Shown in pieces: positions 37,341 through 46,027 of a stretch of 64,000 nucleotides of DNA; the stretch's first letter is position 1; each line of letters starts with the position of its first letter. The position numbers and the translations under genes were made by a program. The DNA lies in assembly GCF_032393985.1 (NCBI RefSeq), contig NZ_CP135918.1, forward strand, positions 2,294,001 to 2,358,000. Direction: 5' to 3'. The notes beneath the pieces are model-generated. The model was not told the DNA's origin. It searched no databases and saw only the letters and a list, made by a program, of their open reading frames with translations. The stretch is from Fischerella sp. JS2 (GTDB lineage Bacteria > Cyanobacteriota > Cyanobacteriia > Cyanobacteriales > Nostocaceae).

Positions 37341-38015
37341 TTAACGCAACTTCTCTTGTCTCCATGCATTACCGTCAAAGCGCAAAGCGTATGACCAAAT
37401 TGTTGAAGTGAAAATAGAATGTGTAACCAGTATTACTGATGTGCCTGATGCGATAATATTTTCGATTATTCCTATTACCTTATGAGCGGTTTCAGGATCT
37501 AAATTGGCAGTGATTTCATCTAAAAGAAGAAGTTGAGGAGAATGTACTAAAGCACGGGCAAGTGCAACTCTTTGTCTTTGCCCTCCTGATAATTGGTTTG
37601 GGTAATCATACGCTTTGTTGTCAATTCCAAGTTGAGCTAACTGGTCTTTGGCAACTTCATCTGCAAGTCTTCTATTTTTACCATTACGAAGCCACAGAGG
37701 CAATGAAACATTTTCCAGTACAGTCATGTGAGACCAGAGATATAACTGCTGGAATACCATGCTGATTTCCAATCGGTTAGTACTACGATCAACATATCCA
37801 GGCTTAGAAACAACCTTTTCATCGAAAATGATTCGTCCTCTGTCAATTTCCTCAAGCAAAGCAATGCAACGTAAAAGTGTTGTTTTTCCACAGCCACTCT
37901 TTCCCTGAATGATTAAACTCTCTCCTCTTTCAAGGGAGAAGTTGACCTCATCTAAAATGACAGTGTGATTAAATCTCTTTTCTAAATTCTCAATACTCAA
38001 AAATAAGCTGAACAT
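37341..38015 (-). CDS. Polar amino acid-type ABC transporter ATP-binding protein
   Basis: The 224-residue ATPase has Walker A GKSGCGKTT, signature [15 protein letters not shown] and Walker B LLLLDEITANLDPETA (Ile where Pro-Thr is usual: DEIT for DEPT), plus the switch His in VTHS. Length and order match GlnQ/HisP partners. It is the last gene of a five-gene minus-strand operon, 15 bases after the permease. It would drive uptake of the small solute bound by the lipoprotein at 38712. Confidence 0.92.
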   Translation of the reverse strand: MFSLFLSIENLEKRFNHTVILDEVNFSLERGESLIIQGKSGCGKTTLLRCIALLEEIDRGRIIFDEKVVSKPGYVDRSTNRLEISMVFQQLYLWSHMTVLENVSLPLWLRNGKNRRLADEVAKDQLAQLGIDNKAYDYPNQLSGGQRQRVALARALVHSPQLLLLDEITANLDPETAHKVIGIIENIIASGTSVILVTHSIFTSTIWSYALRFDGNAWRQEKLR

Positions 38016-38030
38016 TATACTAACTAGAAT

Positions 38031-38705
38031 TTATATTTTTTCTATTCCACCTAATTCTTTTATCCGTTGTACTCTTCTCAAAAAAATATTTAAAGGAATA
38101 ATAGTAACAATAAACATCATTGCTACTACAGAATAAATTTCTAGAGGGCGATAAGTTTGCGCAATAATTGAATTTGCAGTGTGTAAGATTTCAGGAACAG
38201 CAATAACTGATGCCAAAGTAGAGAATTTATAAGTTGTGATGTACTGTCCCATCAGAGGTAACCAAGACCTGCGGAGAACTTGAGGAATCAGAATATAGCG
38301 AATTGCTTGAAAACGTGTCATTCCTGTACAGTAAGCTACTTCAATCTCTCCAGCAGGAACTGAATTTATCCCTCCCCGAATGATTTCCGCCACGAAAGCT
38401 GAGAGGCTTAATCCCAATCCTATAACAGCACAAGTTTGTCCCTCTATGACTAAGCCAGGAATTATTGATGGTAGGCTGTAATACAGCCATACAAGCAGCA
38501 CAAGAACTGGTAGTGCAAGAAAAAGCTCAATAAATATTTTGGCTATCCATGCGATGAAAGGAACAGATGTAATGGAGAGAACCCCTACTAATATGCCTAT
38601 TAAAGTTCCCAATGCAATGCTGGCAATACTAAGCCAAATTGTTGTTAGTAATGCAAAGCAAAGGGGTAATAAATTATTCCAGACTATAGAGAGGTTCCAA
38701 TCCAT
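38031..38705 (-). CDS. Polar amino acid-type ABC transporter permease
   Basis: The 224-residue membrane protein has about five transmembrane segments and the His/Glu/Gln/Arg permease pattern (LALPVLVLLVWLYYSLP, AFVAEIIRGGINSVPAGEIEVAYCTGMTRFQAIRYILIPQVLRR, the EAA loop meeting the ATPase). It lies six bases after the substrate-binding gene and probably acts as a homodimer. Confidence 0.93.
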   Translation of the reverse strand: MDWNLSIVWNNLLPLCFALLTTIWLSIASIALGTLIGILVGVLSITSVPFIAWIAKIFIELFLALPVLVLLVWLYYSLPSIIPGLVIEGQTCAVIGLGLSLSAFVAEIIRGGINSVPAGEIEVAYCTGMTRFQAIRYILIPQVLRRSWLPLMGQYITTYKFSTLASVIAVPEILHTANSIIAQTYRPLEIYSVVAMMFIVTIIPLNIFLRRVQRIKELGGIEKI

Positions 38706-38711
38706 TGTGTG

Positions 38712-39584
38712 TTACTCTTTGGTAAATTCCCAAATCTTCTTGAGATGGAGCCAGTTTGCACCTGCTTTTTGTTCCCATTCACGAAGACGACCTTGATAGT
38801 CAAAAGCTTCCAAACTGCTGTTTAAAAAGTTTAAAAGCTGATCTTCTCCTCGACGGACAGCCCATGAAACTGGAGTTAGGTTATAGGGAGATGCAGCGAA
38901 TAAATCTTTGACTTGCTTGGAATTTGCCTGTGCAAACTGGGATGTTGCATAAGCATCACCAAGAGCAATATCAGCACGTCCAGCAATCACTGCTTGAAAT
39001 GCAAGGGATTGATCCCCTCCAGAAAATCTGGTAATTTTCGCTTTCTTAAAATTTGCCTTTGCATACTCATCACCAGCTTCACCTTGAGTAACTGCAACAG
39101 TAACCCCAGGTTGGTCGATGCTTTCCAGGCTTGTGAAGCGAGTTTCATTAATACGGGCGATCGCACTGTTTCCTGCATAGAAAAGGGGCTTTGTAAAGTA
39201 AACTGATAATGCTCTGGGAACAGTAACAAAAGTCGGTACTATCGAAACATCAAAACGACGAGAGTCCAGCCCTACAGCAAAGTTTGCCCAGTCTGTTTCC
39301 ACAAATTCGATCTTCCAATTATTGAGGCGGGCAATTTCATTAATTGTGTCAACATGATGGCCAGCTAACTCACCAGTTGATTGATTCTTTGTGATTGCTG
39401 GTGGAAAAACAAGATAACCGACCTTGAGTTTACTGTTAGCAATAATTTGTCCTAGTGTTCCTGCATTGTTTGCAACATTTTGTGATGCAGAGTTTTTTGT
39501 ACACGAAGACAGATTAAATAAGAGTACTAGCATCAGCATAGTACTGAGCAAAAGTAACTGAATCTTGCCTCTTTTAGTGCCCAT
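38712..39584 (-). CDS. Family 3 substrate-binding lipoprotein of an amino acid-type ABC transporter
   Basis: The 290-residue protein has a signal peptide ending in the lipobox LSSC and is thus anchored on the periplasmic face. The mature part has the family 3 fold: LKVGYLVFPPAI, HHVDTINEIARLNNWKIEFVETDWANFAVGLDSRRFDVSIVPTFVT, then the second lobe LESIDQPGVTVAVTQGEAGDEYAK and AGRADIALGDAYAT. The usual Arg/Asp pair that clamps amino-acid groups is not obvious (GDAYATSQF), so the ligand may be unusual. The cytosolic regulator at 40323 has a domain of the same general fold. Confidence 0.9.
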   Translation of the reverse strand: MGTKRGKIQLLLLSTMLMLVLLFNLSSCTKNSASQNVANNAGTLGQIIANSKLKVGYLVFPPAITKNQSTGELAGHHVDTINEIARLNNWKIEFVETDWANFAVGLDSRRFDVSIVPTFVTVPRALSVYFTKPLFYAGNSAIARINETRFTSLESIDQPGVTVAVTQGEAGDEYAKANFKKAKITRFSGGDQSLAFQAVIAGRADIALGDAYATSQFAQANSKQVKDLFAASPYNLTPVSWAVRRGEDQLLNFLNSSLEAFDYQGRLREWEQKAGANWLHLKKIWEFTKE

Positions 39585-39617
39585 TTCACTCCTTCACAGA
39601 AATACTAGAGAATTTTT

Positions 39618-40316
39618 CTAAACAGGGCAAGTTAGGCATTGCTTTTCCAAGCATTCCATTAGTCCGTTCCACATTTTCCTTTGAGTTTGGACAACAAAAT
39701 CTTTTCCTTTAGCAAATGCTTCTTTACCTCCCTCTTGCTCCTGCAACCAAGCCACAACATCTTCAAACATTTCAAAATGTTCTGCGGCGGCGTGAACCCG
39801 AAAGAAACGAAGACCATACTCTGGTACACCAGCTTCTTGCATAACCCGCAAGAAGAGTTGATAGTCGGGTTGATCAAAAATCTCGTAAACTGCAATAGCA
39901 CAAAGAGCTTCTTCTAAAGATGCTGTTCTACAAAAATTTTCCCAGTTAGCATTGAACTGTTGTGCAAATAGAGGCTCTTTGAGTAATTCTTCGCTTTTTG
40001 TTCCTACAGATGATAGGAAATCTCGATATAGTTGATTATGACTTGGACCATTTTTTCCACCCAACTCCTCTATTAAATTTTTTGCTAGTCCTGCCCATAA
40101 GAACTCATTTGTCCCACACCGTTCACCTACAACAAAGTTAAGCCGAGGAAAGTCATATCGGATGAAGTAAAATACTTCAGCAAACTGTTTCAATCCCTCA
40201 GCATTAGCTGTTGCTTTACAAAGCCGAAGCTCTACATCTAGCTGATCAAGAATTGCTTCCTCTTCGGCGATAATTACTTTGACTAATTCAGTTAATTTGT
40301 TCGTTGTTTCAATCAT
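39618..40316 (-). CDS. Heme-oxygenase-fold iron-containing enzyme (CADD/HDO-like)
   Basis: The 232-residue all-helical protein resembles the TenA/PqqC/CADD superfamily of heme-oxygenase-like di-metal oxidases. Candidate ligands are E83/E84 (NLIEELGG), H93 (GPSHNQLYRDFL), E145 (AVYEIFD) and the last helix FFRVHAAAEHFEMFED (H175, E179, H180, E182). The usual spacing H-x3-D-x2-H would put His at 182; here 182 is Glu and His is at 180, so the metal site may differ. Known members oxidise amino acids or fatty acids, or make p-aminobenzoate. Flanked by a regulator (six bases) and an amino-acid-type importer (33 bases), it probably acts on the imported solute. Confidence 0.75.
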   Translation of the reverse strand: MIETTNKLTELVKVIIAEEEAILDQLDVELRLCKATANAEGLKQFAEVFYFIRYDFPRLNFVVGERCGTNEFLWAGLAKNLIEELGGKNGPSHNQLYRDFLSSVGTKSEELLKEPLFAQQFNANWENFCRTASLEEALCAIAVYEIFDQPDYQLFLRVMQEAGVPEYGLRFFRVHAAAEHFEMFEDVVAWLQEQEGGKEAFAKGKDFVVQTQRKMWNGLMECLEKQCLTCPV

Positions 40317-40322
40317 TCTTCG

Positions 40323-41372
40323 TCATTTCTCTGCTACGCTTTTGATAATTCGAGGAGTCAGCTTAATAGCAGAGTTTACTGCTGTTATTAACTTCTCTTC
40401 GTCAGGGTGAAAGGCGAAAGCTGAATAGGTTTCCAAATCTATGGTTTCAACATTCATTATCTTGAGCTTGTTTTCACTAGCCAGAAAATGACCAGTGACA
40501 CTGTCAACCAAAAATACAGGAATTATATCCTTATCTTGCTTTGCAGTTGCTAGTAAATAGCTAATTGCTTGTTTGTCATCTTCAAATGACTTTTTCTCAT
40601 AGGAATCTAAGACAGCAACCCCCCACTCAGCAAGTTCTCCTTCGAGGTAAAGGAGTTGGATAGATTTAGAAGGCAAGTCTTCAAGGCAAGTTGCACTCCC
40701 AGCATGATCAGGAGAAATGAGCGCAGCAAGCCTAAAACTATCTTCGCTACACCGCTCGGAGAAACGAAAACTAAAAAAACGCCCTGGAAGAACCAGTATA
40801 AATGGTGCGATGCCGTCAACCTGGCGCTCTTGAATTGCAAGAGGCATTTGATCATAGTCTAGATATTTCCAATTGGTATGAATTCCCAACAACCGCCCAA
40901 TACGCTCTGCATATTCAATGACTAAACCAGTAGGTTTAGCTCCATCTTTGTTTGGAGGTTCCGACCATTTGGGAACACTAGTATATCCAAGTGTCCAGGC
41001 TTCCTTTTTTGCGATTTCGTACCAACTAGAGTCCGCTCCTTTGCCTCTAACAAAAGCTCTGTAGCCAGCAGCTTCCAAAAGCTCATTCAATATCCCATCA
41101 ATTTCATCAGAAGCTGGAAAGGGGTCGTGGGGTAGCTGTTGGCGAATTTCATCAAGCCGACGCGCTAAAATCACAGCAATACGGCTGACGATCGCTTTTT
41201 TCGGAACGTTATCGCCTCGGGCCCATCGGTAGAATTGAGTTTCCCCAACTTTTATTTCTGCCATCAACTGCTGCTTTGTCCAGCCCGCCTCAACAAGATA
41301 TTTTTCAACAACCTTTACAAATATAGATTGAGACGAAGTGTCCTCGGAGCGACTGCGTTTTGAACGTGCCAC
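40323..41372 (-). CDS. XRE regulator fused to a periplasmic-binding-protein-like sensor
   Basis: The 349-residue protein is cytosolic (no signal). Residues ~18-75 form a helix-turn-helix (GWTKQQLMAEIKVGETQFYRWARGDNVPKKA). Residues ~115-345 look like the family 3 solute-binding fold: SWYEIAKKEAWTLGYTSVP, TGLVIEYAERIGRLLGIHTNWKYLDYDQMPLAIQERQVDGIAPF, then DLPSKSIQLLYLEGELAEWGVAVLD. It would sense in the cytosol the ligand that the lipoprotein at 38712 binds outside. It is the first gene of the operon, so autoregulation is likely; direct repeats TTTAAGACAGT lie 100-140 bases before its start. Confidence 0.8.
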   Translation of the reverse strand: MARSKRSRSEDTSSQSIFVKVVEKYLVEAGWTKQQLMAEIKVGETQFYRWARGDNVPKKAIVSRIAVILARRLDEIRQQLPHDPFPASDEIDGILNELLEAAGYRAFVRGKGADSSWYEIAKKEAWTLGYTSVPKWSEPPNKDGAKPTGLVIEYAERIGRLLGIHTNWKYLDYDQMPLAIQERQVDGIAPFILVLPGRFFSFRFSERCSEDSFRLAALISPDHAGSATCLEDLPSKSIQLLYLEGELAEWGVAVLDSYEKKSFEDDKQAISYLLATAKQDKDIIPVFLVDSVTGHFLASENKLKIMNVETIDLETYSAFAFHPDEEKLITAVNSAIKLTPRIIKSVAEK

Positions 41373-41399
41373 AGAATTTATTCACTCCCTTGATATCAT

Positions 41400-41525
41400 C
41401 GAGTAATAACGACATTATGTCCTAAAAATTTTACACTTTATGACCAATATACGATCATATTCTTATAGTACCAAATGTCGTTTTAAGACAGTATAATTAA
41501 AACCATTTAAGACAGTCTTATATTG
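41400..41525 (-). promoter_or_regulatory. Promoter region with repeated AAGACAGT/GACATTATGTCC words
   Basis: GACATTATGTCC at 41410-41421 is near-palindromic. TTTTAAGACAGTATAA (about 41481) and ATTTAAGACAGTCTTA (about 41505) are direct repeats one to two helical turns apart. They precede the regulator-led operon on the minus strand. Related words are at 37041-37076 and 43050-43090. Confidence 0.45.
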
Positions 41526-41992
41526 ACAAAGTATAGTTGACATATAAAACAAAATAAGAAATAATAAACACAAATTAAATAAAAATATTTCTGTCTATTT
41601 GTGAAACTCTCAACAAGTAAATTTTTCGTTCCTACAAGCTTACATGTTCTGCCATACTGCTGTGTAGCTAGTTCCAGAACCTGATTGTAGAAAGATGTTT
41701 TGGATAAGCAGATGATAATTGCTTCTCCTATAAGTGAGATACTTGTCATCTTTGCATCCTCGCATCTTGCACCTGGGCTGAAAGCTGGGTTAATTGCAAA
41801 TAACTTTACTTGCAATCTTTATTTTTGCGTTTAGAAACTCGGTTTTTTAGAGCTGATTGAGAATGGTGCAAAATATGAGCGGACAAAGGGCTTTACTCCA
41901 TTCAAAGCTTTTGACTCTTTCGAGTTTGGGAGTTTTCATAACAACGGAACAAGAAACAACGAGAAGAGTTATTCATCCTTGACGGAGCGCAT
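41526..41992. other. Intergenic region upstream of a small unknown gene
   Basis: AT-rich. A weak minus-strand ORF (41507-41815, 102 codons) has no ribosome-binding site and no recognisable domain, and I do not treat it as a gene. No RNA gene was recognised. Confidence 0.35.
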
Positions 41993-42259
41993 ATGCCATT
42001 CTCATCGTCGTCAGAACCACCCCAACCTGAGATATTTATCTCAGATTTGGCTACTCGATTAACGACCATTAGGCACAATGGTCGTTATGGAACCATCGAA
42101 CTTTGTGTTGAATTGGCAAGACCAAACAAGAATGGTGAACGACTAGCCCTTATATTAAAGGGTGGTTTAGATAAACGTTATACATTGAGTTTGGCAGAAT
42201 TCGATGATTTGATTCATCGGATGAAGAATTTATTCGATAGGGAAGAAAAAAGTTCCTGA
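41993..42259 (+). CDS. Small hypothetical protein, 88 residues
   Basis: The start at 41993 is supported by GGAG five bases upstream. The protein is soluble, with an ordered beta-like middle (RYGTIELCVELARPNKNGERLALILKG) and an amphipathic tail (SLAEFDDLIHRMKNLFDREEK). I do not recognise the family. It is a lone gene; the following genes are separated by more than 350 bases. Confidence 0.55.
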   Translation: MPFSSSSEPPQPEIFISDLATRLTTIRHNGRYGTIELCVELARPNKNGERLALILKGGLDKRYTLSLAEFDDLIHRMKNLFDREEKSS

Positions 42260-42623
42260 TTTTCTGATTTAGATCTGGACACAACTACTCGGTTGGAAGA
42301 TACCGGAGTACCAGAAAATAACAAAACAGCACAATTCAAAGTCAGATAGCTGATTAATCGCACTGACTGAAACTGTGGTTAGCCATAGCTTCAGCCAGTG
42401 CTTTTTCATTTAACCCATAAACTTTGTGAAGAAATATCTATGAAATACAGTAGAAAACTCAAATTTTTTATTCTTGACAAAAGATTTTGGGAATTGACCA
42501 GATGCAATTTTAGTGGAGATTCTTTAGTACGAGCTAGCTACTGTAGGAGCAACCGTTATTCAGGATGTTCTGTAAGTGCGGAATTTTTGCGAATTGTTGC
42601 AATACTTCAAAAAGGGCAAAACC
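42260..42623. other. Intergenic region without a convincing gene
   Basis: An 81-codon frame (42398-42643) overlaps the next gene but has no support beyond being open. Nothing else is seen. Confidence 0.35.
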
Positions 42624-42863
42624 ATGAAAACCAATTTAACTGATGAGCATAATTTCCTGTTTAAGTGGGCTTGTAAGGGTCTGAAGTTTTTTCTGCTAAC
42701 TCTGCTTGGTTTTGCGATCGCATATGTCATATCTAAAGTTTTTGGAGTTTCCACAATTGTCCAGATGCTTTTACACCCAAGTGTGTGGGAATTTTTTTTC
42801 CGCATTGCAGTTTTTATCTTCTGTTTGTTTGCGATCGCTATTATCTATGAGTCTGCTCGTTAA
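42624..42863 (+). CDS. Small membrane protein, two transmembrane helices
   Basis: 79 residues from the Met at 42624, chosen over an upstream in-frame Met because AAAAGGG lies just before it. It has a short polar N-terminus, then two hydrophobic helices (FFLLTLLGFAIAYVI, residues ~20-38, and FFFRIAVFIFCLFAIAIIY, ~55-75). Two GCGATCGC sites fall inside it. The function is unknown. Confidence 0.5.
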   Translation: MKTNLTDEHNFLFKWACKGLKFFLLTLLGFAIAYVISKVFGVSTIVQMLLHPSVWEFFFRIAVFIFCLFAIAIIYESAR

Positions 42864-43244
42864 TTATCTACGCAGATTTTGTTCTCCATGCAGTGTGTCT
42901 GCCTAGATAACAGCAAAATGGAACTGTATTATGCAGACTGATAAAACCCTTGATTCAGTAATGCCAACTCCACAAAGTGATTGCTAAGCCCACCCTTTGT
43001 CTAGCAGTAGTTTCAAGCTTAAAGCAATTTGGATGTCCAGTCTAAATAGGACATACTTAAGACATAATTACTTGACTGTCTTCATAGATTGTTGTAGCAT
43101 GATGTACATATAGGAAAATTCTTTGGTTGTGAGAGTGACTGTGGAGTTATGTTTTAGTGATGTGACAGGTTGAGATACTTGTCAGCTATCACATCATGTC
43201 TCTGCTACAAGTCAGTAGCAATATTAAGCCTGTCGGAGACCCAT
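42864..43244. other. Intergenic region with TTAAGACA words
   Basis: CTTAAGACATAATTACTTGACTG lies at about 43058-43080 and resembles the repeats before the regulator gene at 41372. No gene is called here. Confidence 0.35.
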
Positions 43245-43637
43245 ATGATATTTCCCTCAAACTCTCATGAATTTTTCAATAGTTCAAATATTCTCAGAAC
43301 AAATTTGTGTATTGAAAATATAGCTATTGAAGATTCGCCTTTTTTCGCAAGACCACAGCCAGTCAGACAAGACAGTTTTCTCACACAATACTGCTATGAC
43401 TTACCTCCAGTTTTTTCCCATATCAACTTACGTGTAATCGAAATGCTTTGTGAAACCCAACATGGGGAGTTCACAATTAGCTGCAAAAAAGGCAACTATG
43501 AAATCATCGTAGAGACGAGTGGACATATCCGACAGCGCTATTACTTGAAAAAAACAGAAATAGAAAATCTTCAAAAAATTTACTACCAATCCAGAGAAGT
43601 TTGGATTGCTTGGTGGTGGTCTCGTCATAATTCCTAA
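43245..43637 (+). CDS. Hypothetical protein, about 130 residues
   Basis: The Met at 43245 has GGAG seven bases upstream and is preferred over the longer frame from 43170. The C-terminal two thirds look like a compact domain (LRVIEMLCETQHGEFTISC, then YEIIVETSGHIRQRYYLKKTEIENLQKIY) ending in a Trp-rich tail (WIAWWWSRHNS). There is no signal peptide or known motif. It is unrecognised. Confidence 0.5.
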   Translation: MIFPSNSHEFFNSSNILRTNLCIENIAIEDSPFFARPQPVRQDSFLTQYCYDLPPVFSHINLRVIEMLCETQHGEFTISCKKGNYEIIVETSGHIRQRYYLKKTEIENLQKIYYQSREVWIAWWWSRHNS

Positions 43638-43829
43638 ATAGTTGCATTTAAAATATGAAAATAACTCTGCAATTTGAGAGGAAAGATACTTAAGCAGGGT
43701 TACTCAATTGAATATCTATAAATATAAATATATAAGGCTTTTGGATAAACGAGAAGTTTAGCAAGCTGGAGAGGTGTAAAAATACTTCCCGGCTTTTTTG
43801 GTTTAAATACATTCCATCAGGATATTGTC

Positions 43830-44474
43830 ATGAAAAATAACAATCCATTCGCCATAATGTTGTTAGCGATCGCCATCATATTTACTATTAGTAAACACAT
43901 CGAATTCAACAGCAATTCCTATCAAACCACAGTGTTTGCTAATCAACAGCATTCACTCAGCTACCAACCCAAAATTTACATTGCCTTGCAAACGAATTCC
44001 CCGGAAATGACAGACCTTGTTCAAAGTTTTCTAGATTTGGCGGCGCGACAAACAAATAATCAATTAACATCAATTGATATTTTCGCTGGAGATAAAGTCG
44101 AAAACCTTTATTCTCAAACAGCTAGTCGTCGTCAATTGCAAGAATTAATTGAGTATTTAAATACTCAACCATCATCTGATCAAGCTTTGATTCAAGCTAT
44201 GCAACGCTTCAAAGATGAAGTGGAGCAAAATCCAACGCGACCAATTTATGGGTATATCGTGACCCAGGGAACAGCTGATCCTGCTTCTTTAGCAGCTATT
44301 CGTCAGATTTGCGAAAAACTAACTCAAACAGACTCTAACAAAGCTCATCTTTTTATCATCGGACTGGCAAAAGAAAACCGTCTACCAATGTCCAAAGCTT
44401 TTGCACCCATCAGAAAAAATGTGCAATTTGCAGGTACAAACCAGCAAGAGTGGGAAGAACTGATGCAGTTTTAG
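43830..44474 (+). CDS. Membrane-anchored protein with degenerate vWA-like fold
   Basis: The 214-residue protein has an N-terminal signal anchor (residues 8-22) followed by an alternating beta/alpha domain laid out like a von Willebrand A domain: KIYIALQTNSPEM where DxSxS is expected, IYGYIVTQGTADP where a TDG turn is expected, and HLFIIGLAKE. The metal-binding residues are absent, so any vWA role would be structural. It leads a tightly packed four-gene operon (ten bases to the next start). Fold assignment is by eye and moderate. Confidence 0.55.
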   Translation: MKNNNPFAIMLLAIAIIFTISKHIEFNSNSYQTTVFANQQHSLSYQPKIYIALQTNSPEMTDLVQSFLDLAARQTNNQLTSIDIFAGDKVENLYSQTASRRQLQELIEYLNTQPSSDQALIQAMQRFKDEVEQNPTRPIYGYIVTQGTADPASLAAIRQICEKLTQTDSNKAHLFIIGLAKENRLPMSKAFAPIRKNVQFAGTNQQEWEELMQF

Positions 44475-44484
44475 GAGTTAAAAA

Positions 44485-45630
44485 ATGGGATTTTGGAATT
44501 GTTTGTTTGACTGGATGTATTTCGACACTCCCCAAATTCCTTGGCGTTGGGGAATGTGGGAGGTAGAGAGTTTATTTGAAAATCGTCATACTCTCCCCTT
44601 AGCAAAATTTCTAGAAACCAAAGAACCGCAACTGTTGGCGCAGTGGTTTGCGAGTGTGGCTCCCGCAGCAGCACAAGCACGTCAAGCAGAGATTACTCTT
44701 GATAATTTACGTTTACAGAGAAATCAACTAGCAGCCAAACTAGCGGAACTCCAAGTTTTGGATACTGAAGAAGCAGATTTTAGCCAACGCGATCGCACAC
44801 TCCAAGTTAATTATTGGGAATGGCTACTCACGATTGGTTTGTCTTTGATGCTGTTTGTAGGCATTGCAGAAATATTACTCCAACTGGACTTGAGTAAATT
44901 ATCTTCTAAAAAAATGCCCTTATTTTACTTGGCTTTGCTGGGGGCAATTTGCCTAACCGCAGGTGCAAAGTTAATGGTAATTCGTTGGGTAAAAGCTACC
45001 CGTAGCTATGAACCAAAACGCAATTTTTTCGACGATCCCAACCACGCTAATCCCATTCCCTTTTGGTCACGTCTAACCTCAGGCGATAGTGCAGTCTGGC
45101 TGAGTTTAGCGATCGTGGTGTTGGAAGTAGCATTTGCTGCACCAGGATTTATCGAGATGCTACCGCACAAATTACAAAAACAATTACTCATCCAGATGAC
45201 AGCGTTTTTAGGTACAGGAATTGCAGCCATGATCAATATTGGTTTGGCTTGGGGAACAGCCTTGAACGAAATTCGCCTTGAACAAGAACTCACCAACGTC
45301 AGAACTCGACAGTTAGAATTAACCTGGCAACAAGCCAAACAAGGAAAAATTGATTCTCAACGCCAAACAGAAGTTGTCAAAGTGTTGTTAAAAGCACTTA
45401 CCCAAGACTTAAAAGAACAACAACGCATAGCCAAAGACCTCAGAAAACGCGCGCGACTAGAACACGAACGCTGGGAAGTAACTGTTAAGAGGCGTTTTCG
45501 CAAATGGCTCAATAGCCATCCCAAAAAATGGGAAAGTTTCAAGGAATTCTCCAGCCAGGAAAACACACCTAACGGCAATCAGACATTTTCTAGAAACATT
45601 AGGGAGGTAGATAGCGATGAACAACAATGA
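44485..45630 (+). CDS. Polytopic membrane protein with coiled coils, unknown function
   Basis: The 381-residue protein has an N-terminal soluble part with a coiled-coil stretch (EITLDNLRLQRNQLAAKLAELQV, ~75-100) and four hydrophobic segments (about 112-132, 143-162, 192-212, 230-250). A second long charged coiled coil (RLEQELTNVRTRQLELTWQQ onward, ~258-335) is followed by a basic, polar tail. The layout suggests a membrane scaffold with cytoplasmic coiled-coil arms. It overlaps the next gene by 14 bases. No known family is recognised. Confidence 0.6.
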   Translation: MGFWNCLFDWMYFDTPQIPWRWGMWEVESLFENRHTLPLAKFLETKEPQLLAQWFASVAPAAAQARQAEITLDNLRLQRNQLAAKLAELQVLDTEEADFSQRDRTLQVNYWEWLLTIGLSLMLFVGIAEILLQLDLSKLSSKKMPLFYLALLGAICLTAGAKLMVIRWVKATRSYEPKRNFFDDPNHANPIPFWSRLTSGDSAVWLSLAIVVLEVAFAAPGFIEMLPHKLQKQLLIQMTAFLGTGIAAMINIGLAWGTALNEIRLEQELTNVRTRQLELTWQQAKQGKIDSQRQTEVVKVLLKALTQDLKEQQRIAKDLRKRARLEHERWEVTVKRRFRKWLNSHPKKWESFKEFSSQENTPNGNQTFSRNIREVDSDEQQ

Positions 45631-46027
45631 TAAACAACTGCCAAATCCGAATAAACCACAAGTAAATGTGGAATTGCCAACAGAATTTGGAGGCAGAAAA
45701 ATTCAGCAATTAGATATTCAAGGTCATACAACTCATCCACACGCTGATTTTCACTGGCATCTCCTCAATCAAATTGGTGTTCCTGCTAGAGTACCCGATG
45801 TTTTAGCCGATTTAATTTTGTGGCTAGCTGCAAGTACCTTCATTGGTTCAGTAGGTAAGCTATTAATTCAGTTTCCAGGTGTCATCGTCATCATAGGTGT
45901 TGTCTTAATTATTTTGTTTTTCCTCAGTATCTACGTACTCAACACAGCATCACAAGCTAGTATTCGTTGGTCTTTAGTATACCGTTGGATTTTGATTTTT
46001 ATTGGAATTGGTTTAGGAGTTCGCTAA
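45617..46027 (+). CDS. Small membrane protein, unknown, third gene of the operon
   Basis: The 136-residue protein has a polar N-terminus with a His-rich stretch (HTTHPHADFHWH, ~38-49) and two or three hydrophobic helices (about 68-86, 90-112, 120-134). Its stop overlaps the next start by one base (TAATG), indicating translational coupling. The N-terminal His cluster could bind metal; that is speculation. Confidence 0.55.
   Translation: MNNNDKQLPNPNKPQVNVELPTEFGGRKIQQLDIQGHTTHPHADFHWHLLNQIGVPARVPDVLADLILWLAASTFIGSVGKLLIQFPGVIVIIGVVLIILFFLSIYVLNTASQASIRWSLVYRWILIFIGIGLGVR

Noticed and set aside
37214-37411. Plus-strand 65-codon ORF
   Set aside because: It overlaps the end of the ATPase gene on the other strand, and sequence composition is that of intergenic DNA.
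41507-41815. Minus-strand 102-codon ORF
   Set aside because: Low-complexity Phe/Tyr-rich tail, no ribosome-binding site, and it overlaps the promoter repeats of the regulator operon.
42398-42643. Plus-strand 81-codon ORF
   Set aside because: It overlaps the better supported small membrane protein gene and resembles no protein family.
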